Shown here: positions 32,884-42,693 of the stretch, one piece after another
How the letters are laid out: each line of letters opens with the position of its first letter
Numbering within the stretch: position 1 is the stretch's first letter
Assembly: GCA_002439585.1 (NCBI GenBank)
Contig: DJOF01000021.1
Coordinates: 167,681 to 231,680 of the forward strand
Direction: 5' to 3'
DNA length: 64,000 bases
From: Bacteroidales bacterium UBA6445
GTDB taxonomy: Bacteria > Bacteroidota > Bacteroidia > Bacteroidales > UBA932
The notes under the pieces: generated by a model
The model's database searches: none
What the model saw: only the letters and a program-made list of their open reading frames with translations
Told to the model about the DNA's origin: nothing
Made by a program: the position numbers and the translations under genes

Positions 32884-34095
32884 ATGATACCTGACCTTAA
32901 GATAGAAGACTACGCATATCCTTTGCCGGACGACAAGATTGCCAAATATCCTCTTGAGAAAAGAGACGAATCAAAACTCCTTCGGTTTCGTGACGGCAAG
33001 ATTGACAGTTTTATATTCAAGGAGATCCCCGCACTTCTACCGGAAAATTCAATAATGGTATTCAATGACACTAAGGTTGTGCCGGCAAGGCTGCATTTTG
33101 TCAAAGCTACCGGTGCCAGAATCGAAATCTTCTTCCTTGAGCCAGTAGACCCTCCCGAATATAATATGGCATTTGCTGCCACTTCTTCATGCGTGTGGAG
33201 ATGCGTAATCGGCAATGCCAAGAAATGGAAAGACGGAAGTATAGGCCTGTATGTACCTGATTCTACATCAAAGGCAGCCTCTTTGTCTCTTACTGCCACT
33301 CTGTTAGGACGTGAGGGAGAAACAGGACTGGTGCGTTTCTCTTGGGACGGAGGGCTTACATTCTCTGAAGTGATCGATATCTGCGGAACAGTCCCCATAC
33401 CACCTTATCTTGGTCGGGATACCGAGGCTGTGGACAAGGAGCGCTACCAGACTTTGTACGCAAGGATTCAGGGTTCTGTGGCCGCTCCTACTGCCGGACT
33501 TCATTTCTCAAGAGAAGTGCTGGACAGAATACGAGACAGAGGCATTGATATTGAGACTGTCTGTCTGCATGTAGGGGCTGGTACATTCTTGCCTGTTAAG
33601 GAGTCGGATGTGGCCAGACATCCCATGCACAGGGAGCCGTTCAGTGTCAGTGCTGATTTTATAAAGGACATACTCTCATCTCACAAGAAAATTGTAGCGG
33701 TCGGAACGACTTCTGTCAGGACATTGGAGTCACTCTACTATGCCGGTGTCTCATGCATAGAGAACGGATGTCCGGCTGACGTAAGACAGTGGGCGCCATA
33801 CGAACGGGAATATACCTATTCTACAGAGGAAGCGTTGCAGGCCATAGTTGACTATCTTGAGCGTACCGGCAGACGCAATCTTGAAGTCGGAACTCGTATC
33901 ATAATAGTGCCTGGATTCCGTTTTCGCCTGACCGATGTGTTGGTAACCAATTTCCATCAGCCGGAAAGTACTCTTATTCTTCTTGTATCAGCCTTTGTAG
34001 GAGGTGAATGGAGGAAAATATATGACTATGCTTTGTCACACTCTTTCAGGTTCTTAAGCTATGGGGACAGCTCTCTGCTGTTCCGCGTGGACTGA
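32884..34095 (+). CDS. queA: S-adenosylmethionine:tRNA ribosyltransferase-isomerase
   Basis: The 403-residue protein starts with the QueA motif IEDYAYPLPDDKIAKYP and includes RDESKLLRF, the MVFNDTKVVPARL sequence and the C-terminal TNFHQPESTLILLVSAF motif. It transfers and rearranges the ribosyl group of SAM to 7-aminomethyl-7-deazaguanine in tRNA to give epoxyqueuosine. It is monocistronic with its own promoter, and complements the queD gene 30 kb away. Confidence 0.95.
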   Translation: MIPDLKIEDYAYPLPDDKIAKYPLEKRDESKLLRFRDGKIDSFIFKEIPALLPENSIMVFNDTKVVPARLHFVKATGARIEIFFLEPVDPPEYNMAFAATSSCVWRCVIGNAKKWKDGSIGLYVPDSTSKAASLSLTATLLGREGETGLVRFSWDGGLTFSEVIDICGTVPIPPYLGRDTEAVDKERYQTLYARIQGSVAAPTAGLHFSREVLDRIRDRGIDIETVCLHVGAGTFLPVKESDVARHPMHREPFSVSADFIKDILSSHKKIVAVGTTSVRTLESLYYAGVSCIENGCPADVRQWAPYEREYTYSTEEALQAIVDYLERTGRRNLEVGTRIIIVPGFRFRLTDVLVTNFHQPESTLILLVSAFVGGEWRKIYDYALSHSFRFLSYGDSSLLFRVD

Positions 34096-34099
34096 ATAT

Positions 34100-34131
34100 T
34101 TTGGTTGTCTTGAGTTTTTGTAGTAGTTTTG
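34100..34131 (+). promoter_or_regulatory. promoter of the acyltransferase gene
   Basis: TTTG at 34100-34103, a 20-base spacer, and TAGTTTTG at 34124-34131 followed by C. The ATG is 22 bases downstream. Confidence 0.65.
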
Positions 34132-34152
34132 CGCATATAATGCTTAACGGAT

Positions 34153-35304
34153 ATGAATGAAGATAGGAATGAGTTCGACAGCATAAGCCCGTATTCAGAC
34201 GCGGAAGCTGTAGAAGCATTAGGCAAACTGGCTGATCACCCTGCCGTACAGGAGGTATCCAAATATATATTCCCGGACAAGAATCCCGAGTTTCTAAGGG
34301 ATATGCTGAGGCGCGTTAAGAGCATCGATGAATTCCAAACCCTTATAATGAACAAGGCTGTGGAATGGGTACTTGCCACGACAGCACACAATTTCTCATA
34401 TGACGGCATAGCAAACGTAAAGAAGATACATGGCAAGTTTCTCGCTATGTCCAACCACAGGGATATAATTCTGGATCCCGCAATTACCGAACTAGTGTTT
34501 TACCGCAACGGTATCCCGATGACAGAGATAGCTGTAGGAAGCAATCTTCTTTCCAACAAATATGTAGAGTACCTCATTCGTTCAAACAGAATGATCAAGG
34601 TCATAAGGGGCATAAATGCGAGAGCTCTATACCTTTCGTCTCAGGTCCTGTCCCGCTATATAAGGGATTGCATAACATCGGGGAGAAGTTCGATATGGAT
34701 AGCCCAGCGTGAAGGACGCGCCAAGGATGGGATTGACACTACGGAGCAAGGACTTCTCAAAATGCTCGATATGAGCGGGACAAAGGATTTCACATCCAAT
34801 TTTGAAGAGCTCAATATTCTTCCGCTCAGTATATCCTACGAATATGAACCTTGTGACATACTCAAGGCAAGAGAACTTCTCATCTCAAAAACCCAGAAAT
34901 ATGTCAAGGGATCGCGAGAGGATCTCATAAGCATAATGACTGGCATCAAGCAGCAGAAAGGCGATATCCATCTCAATATCGGAGAGCCGCTGACACATGA
35001 GGAGATACTTGAAGCATCATACTGCAACAAGAATGACAAATATCAGGCAATACGACATGCCGTTGATGTAAGGATAATCGATGGTTACAAGTTATGGAAG
35101 ACCAACTACATCGCCTACGATATGGTCAACCACTCATACAAATACAGTGGCTACTACAGTACTGAGGATGTAAGTATGTTCACAGACTACGTTGAGCATC
35201 AACTGGACAAGGTAGAGAAGAGTTTGTGCCGTGCAGATCTTAGGGATATTTTCCTACGGATCTACAGCAATCCTGTACTTTCAAAGGAGACACTCAACTC
35301 TTGA
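34153..35304 (+). CDS. glycerophospholipid acyltransferase family protein
   Basis: The 383-residue protein has the acyltransferase block SNHRDIILDPAI near residue 98 and the second block IWIAQREGRAKDGID near residue 183, which resembles the PlsB/PlsC glycerol-phosphate binding motif. The usual HxxxxD spacing is shifted (the Asp residues follow His at +2 and +6), as in a Bacteroidetes-specific subgroup. No signal peptide is seen; hydrophobic stretches are few, so it is probably membrane-peripheral. The likely role is acyl transfer to a phospholipid or glycolipid precursor, but the acceptor is not known. Its tail overlaps mscS by 11 bases. Confidence 0.7.
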   Translation: MNEDRNEFDSISPYSDAEAVEALGKLADHPAVQEVSKYIFPDKNPEFLRDMLRRVKSIDEFQTLIMNKAVEWVLATTAHNFSYDGIANVKKIHGKFLAMSNHRDIILDPAITELVFYRNGIPMTEIAVGSNLLSNKYVEYLIRSNRMIKVIRGINARALYLSSQVLSRYIRDCITSGRSSIWIAQREGRAKDGIDTTEQGLLKMLDMSGTKDFTSNFEELNILPLSISYEYEPCDILKARELLISKTQKYVKGSREDLISIMTGIKQQKGDIHLNIGEPLTHEEILEASYCNKNDKYQAIRHAVDVRIIDGYKLWKTNYIAYDMVNHSYKYSGYYSTEDVSMFTDYVEHQLDKVEKSLCRADLRDIFLRIYSNPVLSKETLNS

Positions 35305-36217
35305 TATGTACATCCATCTGCGGGAACGGGAATTGAATCCCGTTCTTGGGCAATTCTGTAAATATGGCCTCATTCATGTCATATAGGACATCCCAATAGT
35401 CCTTTGACAATACCCAGGCTCTCATCACATATTCAACGTAACTGTCTTTCAGCGAATTAATAGAGACAAATGGCTCTGAAGCACCTTCAGTGGAGCTATC
35501 AAGGATTCTCTTGTCTTTTTTCATAAGGGCCAACATGACTTCTTTTGCCTTGGCATTGTCGGTACTGTAGTCAACAGTAACATACCATTCAAGGCGATGT
35601 AGCTTGTCAGAGAAAAAATTCTTGATATTTCCGTTCGAGAGAGCTCCATTGGGGAGTATTATGATATGATTGCTGAACGTCCTAAGCTTCGTGCTTACTA
35701 TGTTCATCTCTGTGACAATCCCCGAATAACCTAAAGCTTCAATATAGTCTCCTGTCTTGAACGGCTTGAACATCAGCAACATGATACCTCCTGCAAAATT
35801 CTGGACAGTCCCACTGAGAGCCATTCCGATAGCCATACCTCCTGCTGCCAGCAGGGCAGCTATTGAAGTCGTGTTGACTCCGAGTGTACTGATAGTTATG
35901 ACAACAAGCAGGATAGTGAGCGAAATGGTGGTAAGGCTCGTTATGAATGTGGCAAGAGTTTTCTCCGTCTTCTTCCGCTCATATAACTTTCCGAGGAAGT
36001 GCTTTACTCGGCGTATCAGCCATGCTCCTACCGAATAGATTATAAGAGCGGCCACAATCTTGAGACCGAAATCAATCCCATCCCGGATAATCTCTTGTAG
36101 AACCTTGTCAGGGTCGCTGACTAATTGGTCACCGATGGTGCTCAATTTGGTCTTTACGGAGTCCGCATAATTGAACTTTGCGGAATCCGCAAGGCCTGTA
36201 ATATTTGAAAGTGGCAT
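35294..36217 (-). CDS. small-conductance mechanosensitive channel (MscS family)
   Basis: The 307-residue protein has three predicted membrane segments: about 50-66, 88-110, and the pore helix AALLAAGGMAIGMALSGTVQNFAGGIMLL (about 119-147), whose Gly/Ala packing pattern is the MscS hallmark. The beta-domain follows with FKTGDYIEALGYSGIVTEMN. The channel releases solutes after hypo-osmotic shock at the inner membrane. The gene is separated from the upstream cysteate-synthase-like gene by 54 bases and could be read from it. Confidence 0.9.
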   Translation of the reverse strand: MPLSNITGLADSAKFNYADSVKTKLSTIGDQLVSDPDKVLQEIIRDGIDFGLKIVAALIIYSVGAWLIRRVKHFLGKLYERKKTEKTLATFITSLTTISLTILLVVITISTLGVNTTSIAALLAAGGMAIGMALSGTVQNFAGGIMLLMFKPFKTGDYIEALGYSGIVTEMNIVSTKLRTFSNHIIILPNGALSNGNIKNFFSDKLHRLEWYVTVDYSTDNAKAKEVMLALMKKDKRILDSSTEGASEPFVSINSLKDSYVEYVMRAWVLSKDYWDVLYDMNEAIFTELPKNGIQFPFPQMDVHIKS

Positions 36218-36271
36218 TTAGTAAGGAGTTCTGTGTACTCGAAAGTTCTATGTGCTACTTCTGAGTCTCGC

Positions 36272-37552
36272 TTAATAAAGCTTGTCGACTTCTGCTATTA
36301 TCTCTTCTGCCGGCTTATCTGGGCTGATGACAAGGTCGGGCTCTTTCATGATGAAGCCTTTCCTGGTGGAGTTAAGCACTCCGCCACCGGTAACATTAAG
36401 CATGACAGTCTCTTTCGGATCTACTTGACCACTGTCAAGAGCCTGCTTGAGAGAGGCGACTGCGCATGCGGATGCAGGGAAAATATCGTATCCTTCTACG
36501 CCCATATAGCGTATAAGCCAGTATACAATATCTTCGTTGGATACCTTGAACATGTCTCCTCCTGACTTTTCAAGTACATCGAACAAGCCTCCCGCTATGC
36601 TGTAAGGAGGTTTCCTGTTGGAGAGAACCTTTGCAAGTATGAGTTCGGCCTTTGACCTCGATTCTTCAGGAGAAATCGGAAGAAGGGAACGGCTGTGCGC
36701 CTTCCATGAATCATACATTATTGTAAAAGGAGCATTCTGGCTGGCATATATACGCATGTTGTTCTTGCCGAATCTTCCGTCTGCGGCAAGCCTTTCCGCA
36801 TTTTCCCATGCGGCTATGGCTCCGGTACCGCTTCCTACAGCCTGGAAATAGGCGTCAGGTATACGTCCTATAGTCTCTACCGCAGAGAGTACTGTAGTAC
36901 CCATTCCGTCGCGCCTGGCAATATTCTTGGCTCCTCCTTCGGCAAGATACCTCGGATCTGTACAGAGTTTCTCTCCCAAGGCTATTGCGTCATAATAATC
37001 TGTTCCTGAAGGCGTCGCAATGACTTTAACACAAGAAGAAAGTCCCTTCCTGAACCAAAGATCGCTTATATTGTCAAGAGGAATGCAGATTACTATAGGT
37101 ATATTGTTGTCTGAACATACTTTGGCAAATGCCCTTGCAGTATTGCCGGCAGACTGCACAACAAGAATCTTCCTGTCGGACTTGGGCAGTCTTGCGCACA
37201 CTGAATAAGCCTCCGTCTCCTTGAAAGAGCATGTCTCCATCTTGGCTCCGATACGAGGGCAATATCCGGAAAATGTTATGTAGAGATTCTCCATTCCCAT
37301 CATGGCCGCAAGCGCCTTGCTCTTGTATGTGACAGGAATATGGGAATGCCTTAGCGTCCTTTTGATAGGAAGCCAGTCTGCATATCTGTACAGTCCTTTT
37401 AGATCGTCTCTTGGTGTAAATTTCTTATTCTCGTATATCGCTCTCACAAGAGAGGGAGTTGGTGATTCACTATCAGCGAGTGTCCAGCCTTCGTCATCGA
37501 ATTCCCGACCGGTCGCCACATTTACAAGTCTATACTTGGTTGGATTGAACAT
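36272..37552 (-). CDS. cysteate synthase-like enzyme (threonine synthase paralogue)
   Basis: The 426-residue fold-type II PLP enzyme has the Schiff-base lysine in TCSFKETEAYSVC (near residue 110), the phosphate-binding SAGNTARAFA sequence, and the C-terminal NVTGGG motif. It differs from true ThrC by an N-terminus MFNPTKYRLVNVATGREFDD and the TFSGYCPRIGAKM stretch, which I recall from proteins annotated as cysteate synthase in Alistipes-like Bacteroidales. That enzyme makes L-cysteate from O-phosphoserine and sulfite. In Bacteroidetes cysteate feeds sulfonolipids (capnine-type). A divergent threonine synthase remains possible. No capnine acyltransferase lies nearby. It follows rlmD by 24 bases. 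Confidence 0.7.
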   Translation of the reverse strand: MFNPTKYRLVNVATGREFDDEGWTLADSESPTPSLVRAIYENKKFTPRDDLKGLYRYADWLPIKRTLRHSHIPVTYKSKALAAMMGMENLYITFSGYCPRIGAKMETCSFKETEAYSVCARLPKSDRKILVVQSAGNTARAFAKVCSDNNIPIVICIPLDNISDLWFRKGLSSCVKVIATPSGTDYYDAIALGEKLCTDPRYLAEGGAKNIARRDGMGTTVLSAVETIGRIPDAYFQAVGSGTGAIAAWENAERLAADGRFGKNNMRIYASQNAPFTIMYDSWKAHSRSLLPISPEESRSKAELILAKVLSNRKPPYSIAGGLFDVLEKSGGDMFKVSNEDIVYWLIRYMGVEGYDIFPASACAVASLKQALDSGQVDPKETVMLNVTGGGVLNSTRKGFIMKEPDLVISPDKPAEEIIAEVDKLY

Positions 37553-37576
37553 CTGTTTAGATTTTATGATGCAAAT

Positions 37577-38989
37577 TTAGCTATTTTTTCTGGTAAGGGT
37601 ACAAACATTTTCCACGTGCATGGTGTGGGGAAACATATCAACAGGCTGCACGGCCATTATATTGTAGGAAGGTGCAAGCATGGCCAAATCTCTGGCTTGA
37701 GACGCAGGATTGCAACTTACATACACAATCCTTTCCGGAGCAGCTTCGAGAATCACTTTTACCACATCCGGATGCATTCCTGCGCGCGGGGGATCAATTA
37801 TCATCACATCTGGTCGTCCGTGCGCTGCGATGAAATCTGGAGTAAGCACGTCTTTCATGTCTCCTGCAAAAAACTCGCAATTGGAAATACCGTTGACTGA
37901 GGCATTTGTCTTGGCATCCTCTATTGCCTCGCTGACATACTCGATGCCGATTACCTTGTCCGCCTTGCCGGAAACGAACTGGGCTATAGTTCCAGTTCCA
38001 GTATACAGATCATAGACAGTTTCCCAGCCTGTTAGATTGGCTGCATCTCGTGCCACTTCATAAAGTCTCTTGGCCTGAGCAGAATTGGTCTGGTAGAATG
38101 ACTTGGGACCAATCTTAAAGCGAAGCCCGTCCATTTCCTCCCATATAGCTTCTTCTCCGTAGTAGAGCTGGCATTCAAGGTCTGATATGGAGTCATTCAA
38201 CTTGCCGTTGATCACATAATAGATGGAAACAATCTCCTTGAAAGCTTTCTGCACTGCATCAAGAATTTTCCCGATCCTTTCCATATCAGGGGCGGAGAAT
38301 ACAACTGTGAGCATGACTTCACCTGCTGAGTTGTTCCGTATGACCATGTTGCGCAAGAAACCTGTATTTTCCCTTATATTGTAAAATTCGTAATTGTTGT
38401 CAAGGGCAAATTTCTTGATAAACAGGCGAATATCGTTGGATGCTCCTCCCTGAAGATAACAGTGCCTGATGTCAAGGACTTTGTCGAAAAACCGTCCGAC
38501 ATGGAATCCCAATCCGCAGCGCTCTTTATCCGTAAGGCTTTCGGGATCTTCGTTGTCATATATCCATCTCTTGGATGAGAAAGTGAACTCTAGTTTGTTC
38601 CTGTAATATACCGTATTTTCAGACGGAAGGATAGGGGAGATCTCCGGTATGTCAAGATGCCCGATACGGACAAGTTGGTCATAGACCTGCTGCTGCTTCG
38701 CTTGAAGCTGCATAGGGTAGGGTAAAGGCTGCCATTTGCATCCTCCGCAAAGTCCGAAGTGCTCGCAAAAAGGCTCAAGTCTGTCGGGGGAAGGTTTCAC
38801 AATGGATATAATGAAGCCTTCCATATAGTTTTTCTTTTTCTTGGTGACTTTTACATTCACTATGTCCCCAGGAACGGCAAACTCAACGAAGACTACGGCA
38901 CCGTCTACATGTCCAATAGCCTTGCCCTCTGCTGCCACTGATTCTATCAGTACGTTCTCCAGTATGATATCTGTCTTTTTCTTTCGCAT
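37577..38989 (-). CDS. rlmD: 23S rRNA (uracil-C5)-methyltransferase, RlmD/TrmA family
   Basis: The 470-residue protein has an N-terminal TRAM domain (residues 5-62), a [4Fe-4S] cluster site at CEHFGLCGGCKW plus the later CYLQGG cysteine, a SAM-binding domain (VYDLYTGTGTIAQF), the DPPRAGMHPDVV motif, and the catalytic Cys in IVYVSCNPASQARDL. It methylates a uridine of 23S rRNA at C5; whether the position is U1939 or U747 cannot be said from sequence. The Na/Pi transporter gene lies 10 bases upstream and the cysteate-synthase-like gene 24 bases downstream. Confidence 0.88.
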   Translation of the reverse strand: MRKKKTDIILENVLIESVAAEGKAIGHVDGAVVFVEFAVPGDIVNVKVTKKKKNYMEGFIISIVKPSPDRLEPFCEHFGLCGGCKWQPLPYPMQLQAKQQQVYDQLVRIGHLDIPEISPILPSENTVYYRNKLEFTFSSKRWIYDNEDPESLTDKERCGLGFHVGRFFDKVLDIRHCYLQGGASNDIRLFIKKFALDNNYEFYNIRENTGFLRNMVIRNNSAGEVMLTVVFSAPDMERIGKILDAVQKAFKEIVSIYYVINGKLNDSISDLECQLYYGEEAIWEEMDGLRFKIGPKSFYQTNSAQAKRLYEVARDAANLTGWETVYDLYTGTGTIAQFVSGKADKVIGIEYVSEAIEDAKTNASVNGISNCEFFAGDMKDVLTPDFIAAHGRPDVMIIDPPRAGMHPDVVKVILEAAPERIVYVSCNPASQARDLAMLAPSYNIMAVQPVDMFPHTMHVENVCTLTRKNS

Positions 38990-38999
38990 ATCTTGTGTG

Positions 39000-40658
39000 T
39001 CAGGAATTGCTCCGCACTATTGCCTGGGATATGTTTATCATGAAGTCTCCCATGGATTCGAGTTCAGAGATAATATCGAGAAAATAGTTAAGTGACTGAT
39101 AGTTGCCAGTCTGTTTGCCGATGCGGCCCATGCAGTCTTCACGCAATGAGTTGCGCATGTCATTTATTTCATCCTCTGCATTATAGGCATTGCTTATGTC
39201 GGTTACTTTAGAATCAGATGCCTTGCGTAGGTTGTCAACCATCACTGAATATGCAGCGTCGACCTTGTCTATCAGCTTGTTCAGACGCTCAAGATCAGAA
39301 CTATCGAACTTGTGGTTGTGTGCATGTTCCCTTTCCATGATTCTGCTGATATTTTCCCCACTATCTCCGAGACTCTCCATCTCACCTATGATTCTGTAGA
39401 GAACCTTGATTTTCTCAGCATCTTCCTCACTTATGGATTCCATGGATACTTTGTTAAGAAAACCGGCTATCTTGTATTCCATCTTGTCGGACAGCTCTTC
39501 AAGTTCTACTAGTTTCATTTTCTGTACCTCGAATTTGTCATGATCTGTCTCGTTGATAGCATTCCTTATATATCCGAATCCATCGTACATGATCGTGGCG
39601 AAATGAACTACCTCCTTGAATGCCTGTGATATCGCTATCGAAGGGGTACCGAAATTTCCGGAAGAGATATAGATAAGACTGCTATCTTCTGCATTGTTAG
39701 ATCTTTTGACTGCTATTGTAACCAGCCTCTCAAGTGGTCCTGAGAACCATACCAAAATACAAGTGTTGAACAGATTGAACAGGGTGTGGAACATTGCCAC
39801 AGACAGGACTCCGTCATTGGGCCATGCTGCCGGAAACAGAATTTCCGTCAATGAGATGAAAGGATGGAAGAAAAAGAAAGCTATGACAACTCCGCCAATA
39901 TTGAAGAAAGTATGCACCAAGGCAGCTCTTCTGGCTGATAGGGTAGCATCGCTTGCAGCGAAATTGGCAGAAAATGTAGTCCCGATATTCTCTCCGAGAA
40001 CCATAGCAGCTGCCATTGGAAATGTGATCCAACTGCATGAAAGCATTATCATGGTTACAGCAATAGCCCCAGTAGATTGGAAGAAGAATGCAAGTACACA
40101 ACCTGTCACAATATAGAAGGCTATGGACGAGTATTCATGAGCTCCAAGCCCAGACAGAAAGGATTCAAGAGCGGGAAAGCCAGGGGCGTTGAAAAATTTC
40201 ATCATGTACCCGAGCCCCAAGAACAGGATAGAGAATCCAAGAATTATTTCGCCAATAGTCTTTTTCCTCTGTCCTTTTAACATCAAGAAGACGAAGCCTA
40301 AAGCTATGAAAGGATATATATATGATGTAATGCCGAGGCAGAAGCCGCAAAGTGCTATTATCCAAGCAGTAAGAGAGGCTCCTATGTTTACGCCCATTAT
40401 CATCTGGATTGCATTTCTCAACTTCAAGGCACCCGCATTCACAAAGCTTACAATCATTACAGTAGCCGCACTTGAAGACTCGGTAATCGCGCTTATGCCT
40501 ATTCCTGAGAGTATCCTGTTGACGCTGCTGTGGCACATCCAAGGTAGAAGAGTCTTGAACTTGTCACTGCAGAGTTTGAGCAATCCACCACTCAGAAGAT
40601 TGAGCCCGTACATGAATAAACCCAAAGCTCCCAATAGGGTGAGGACTTGAAGTATCAT
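39000..40658 (-). CDS. Na/Pi cotransporter family protein with PhoU-like domain
   Basis: The 552-residue membrane protein has two inverted Na_Pi_cotrans repeats with the QSS/TESSSA-type motifs (ISAITESSSAATVM near residue 57 and FFQSTGAIAVTM near 195), about nine membrane segments, and a cytosolic C-terminal helical PhoU-like domain (about 340-545). Relatives (NptA/YjbB) move phosphate with sodium or export it. It starts a likely operon with rlmD, cysteate-synthase-like and mscS genes; the functional link is unclear. Confidence 0.88.
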   Translation of the reverse strand: MILQVLTLLGALGLFMYGLNLLSGGLLKLCSDKFKTLLPWMCHSSVNRILSGIGISAITESSSAATVMIVSFVNAGALKLRNAIQMIMGVNIGASLTAWIIALCGFCLGITSYIYPFIALGFVFLMLKGQRKKTIGEIILGFSILFLGLGYMMKFFNAPGFPALESFLSGLGAHEYSSIAFYIVTGCVLAFFFQSTGAIAVTMIMLSCSWITFPMAAAMVLGENIGTTFSANFAASDATLSARRAALVHTFFNIGGVVIAFFFFHPFISLTEILFPAAWPNDGVLSVAMFHTLFNLFNTCILVWFSGPLERLVTIAVKRSNNAEDSSLIYISSGNFGTPSIAISQAFKEVVHFATIMYDGFGYIRNAINETDHDKFEVQKMKLVELEELSDKMEYKIAGFLNKVSMESISEEDAEKIKVLYRIIGEMESLGDSGENISRIMEREHAHNHKFDSSDLERLNKLIDKVDAAYSVMVDNLRKASDSKVTDISNAYNAEDEINDMRNSLREDCMGRIGKQTGNYQSLNYFLDIISELESMGDFMINISQAIVRSNS

Positions 40659-40782
40659 ACTAACTTAACATAATATAAATTGTGTAACTACTTACAATTT
40701 CGTATGTAACACATATATAATCTTCATGTGCCATATCTAGTTTCGAGTGGCAAGCCTCAACATACCAACATATTCAATATCC

Positions 40783-41937
40783 TTAATCCGTGAGGATATC
40801 ATCAACGAATTTCTTTACATCGACTTTTTCCGTGCAGAATGCCTGAGTGAATGGCATACCGCATGACACCACTTTGAGCCCGCCGGCACTGGCGATCTCG
40901 TTCATTAACTTTACAGAACCGCCAACCCAAGTATAAGATCCGAATGATGCAAACTTATGGTTGCGTACGAGCCTTGCGACAACTCCATATAACACATGCC
41001 TTACTGCGGGAAATATATCGTTGTTGTAAGTAGGTGCACCGCATACAAGGGTATCATACTCGAATACATCCTTATATATATAAGATGGATCTTCCGTGAC
41101 TGCATCGTGCATCACGCATTTTACCCCACGGTTCATACACTCCTCGTAAATGGCGCGTGCAGCCTTCTCTGTATTGCCGTACATGGAACCGTATACTATG
41201 CAGACGCCCTTCTCGGTTTCGTATTTGCTCATTTTGTCATACAGCCCGACTACCTCTCCTATTTGCTTCTCCCAGATCGGTCCGTGCGTGCTGCAGATCC
41301 TCGAAATCTGAGTTGTTGAGAGTTTCTTGAGGGCGGCCTGTACTGTCTGCCCGTATTTTCCTACTATAGAAGAATAATACCGTATCATCTCATCCCTAAA
41401 TTCGAAGAATCTGTCGAAATGATCTCCTTCCACGGCCCCGAAGCATCCGAAAGCATCACCGGCAAATAAGGTTTCTTCTTCCTTAAGGTATGTCATCATC
41501 GTCTCAGGCCAATGTACCATCGGGGTCATCCGGAATACAAGAGTCGCATTCCCAAGTGAAAGTTCGTCGCCCTCCTTTATGACCATTATATCGTTTGTTA
41601 TGCCTTGAAAACCGGCTATCATAGGTACTGCCTTGGCGTTTGTAACTATGGTAATGCTAGGATATTCCTTGCGTATAAGAGACATTAGAGCGGAGTGGTC
41701 CGGCTCCATGTGATTGACAACGAGATAATCAATCTGCCTATCCCCTATCTCGTCCTTTATATTGTGCATGAATTCCTCACCGAATGAGGCTGCTGCAGTG
41801 TCAATGAGGGCTATCTTGTCACCAATTACCAGATAGGAATTGTATGCAACTCCGAATGGAAGAGGCCACTGGTTCTCAAACAGATGCTTACGCAAATCAT
41901 TGACCCCTACGTACCTTACGCGTTCGGATATCTTCAT
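40783..41937 (-). CDS. fprA: flavodiiron protein (FprA, A-type flavoprotein)
   Basis: The 384-residue protein has a beta-lactamase-like diiron domain with all ligands visible (HMEPDH near residue 80, the His in MVHWPE, the Asp in AGDAFGCFG, and the His in STHGP) and a C-terminal flavodoxin domain (GSMYGNTEKAA near residue 256). It reduces oxygen to water, or nitric oxide to nitrous oxide, as protection in anaerobes. It is monocistronic with a TATCTTTG element at 41970-41977 on the minus strand. Confidence 0.95.
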   Translation of the reverse strand: MKISERVRYVGVNDLRKHLFENQWPLPFGVAYNSYLVIGDKIALIDTAAASFGEEFMHNIKDEIGDRQIDYLVVNHMEPDHSALMSLIRKEYPSITIVTNAKAVPMIAGFQGITNDIMVIKEGDELSLGNATLVFRMTPMVHWPETMMTYLKEEETLFAGDAFGCFGAVEGDHFDRFFEFRDEMIRYYSSIVGKYGQTVQAALKKLSTTQISRICSTHGPIWEKQIGEVVGLYDKMSKYETEKGVCIVYGSMYGNTEKAARAIYEECMNRGVKCVMHDAVTEDPSYIYKDVFEYDTLVCGAPTYNNDIFPAVRHVLYGVVARLVRNHKFASFGSYTWVGGSVKLMNEIASAGGLKVVSCGMPFTQAFCTEKVDVKKFVDDILTD

Positions 41938-41969
41938 AATCGAGTATTTTTATATAATTATACAATTTG

Positions 41970-41977
41970 CAAAGATA
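41970..41977 (-). promoter_or_regulatory. -7 promoter element for fprA
   Basis: The minus strand reads TATCTTTG followed by C, 33 bases before the ATG. No TTTG lies at the expected -33 distance. Confidence 0.5.
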
Positions 41978-42040
41978 CTAAGAATTGCCGATTCTACAGC
42001 CTTAAAAGCTCTGTAGTCGCAGGAAATCCGCGTAATACTG

Positions 42041-42062
42041 TTCATTTCAACACAGCTTCTTA
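42041..42062. repeat. solitary terminus of the dispersed inverted-repeat element
   Basis: TTCATTTCAACACAGCTTCTTA matches the right end of element copy B at about 19 of 22 positions and includes the stop codon of the adjacent outer-membrane protein gene. No matching left end was found close by. Confidence 0.5.
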
Positions 42063-42692
42063 GAAACAGAATTCGAATGTAAGCAGAACCCCGAAATTGC
42101 TAGCCTTGCTCATGCCAAGATCTTCCTTATCCACAATCTTTCCGGAATACTTGTCGTATACGTCAGGATGAGATATTGAGAAAAGGGCCGAGCAATTGAG
42201 AGCCAACGAGAATCCATCAGTAAGCGCGAATGAGTATCCGTAGCCTGCCTTTGCAAGGAAACCATCCATGCCTTTATGCCTGAGGGCGATACCGCTTTCC
42301 ACAAATAGATTGCTCCCATTCCATGGGGCGTCCGCCAGATCGTATGTAAGTCGTGCCGATACCGGAATGGCCCTCTCCCCTTTTCTGAGTCCCATATAGC
42401 CGCAACGTAAAGATGCCTGCCACCTCCGCAGGAAACTTACACCGGCAAATCCGTTGATAATGCCGTTTATATGAGTATAAGAAATATAGCCCCGGCTTTC
42501 GACTATATATCCCTCCTCTGTTATGAACGTACTTCTGTCGTATGAGCACAGAGAGACTCCAGCCCCCCATTCTACACCGTAAATGAATTTTGCAATAGGA
42601 GGCTTCCCGCTCTTGATACCGGATTCTTTGGCATTCATCCCCGAAGTTAAAATGAATGAGAGGAGAATTATCGCGAGAAGTCTGTTGCACAT
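42060..42692 (-). CDS. predicted outer-membrane beta-barrel protein, function unknown
   Basis: The 210-residue protein has a signal peptide (about residues 1-21, ending near GMNA) and alternating amphipathic strands in the mature part. It ends in FEFCF; a terminal aromatic residue is the usual outer-membrane assembly signal. I do not recognise the family. The stop codon lies in a repeat-element terminus. It is the third gene of the pyk operon, 1 base after a second beta-barrel-like gene. Both may be subunits or paralogous membrane proteins. Confidence 0.65.
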   Translation of the reverse strand: MCNRLLAIILLSFILTSGMNAKESGIKSGKPPIAKFIYGVEWGAGVSLCSYDRSTFITEEGYIVESRGYISYTHINGIINGFAGVSFLRRWQASLRCGYMGLRKGERAIPVSARLTYDLADAPWNGSNLFVESGIALRHKGMDGFLAKAGYGYSFALTDGFSLALNCSALFSISHPDVYDKYSGKIVDKEDLGMSKASNFGVLLTFEFCF

Positions 42693-42693
42693 G

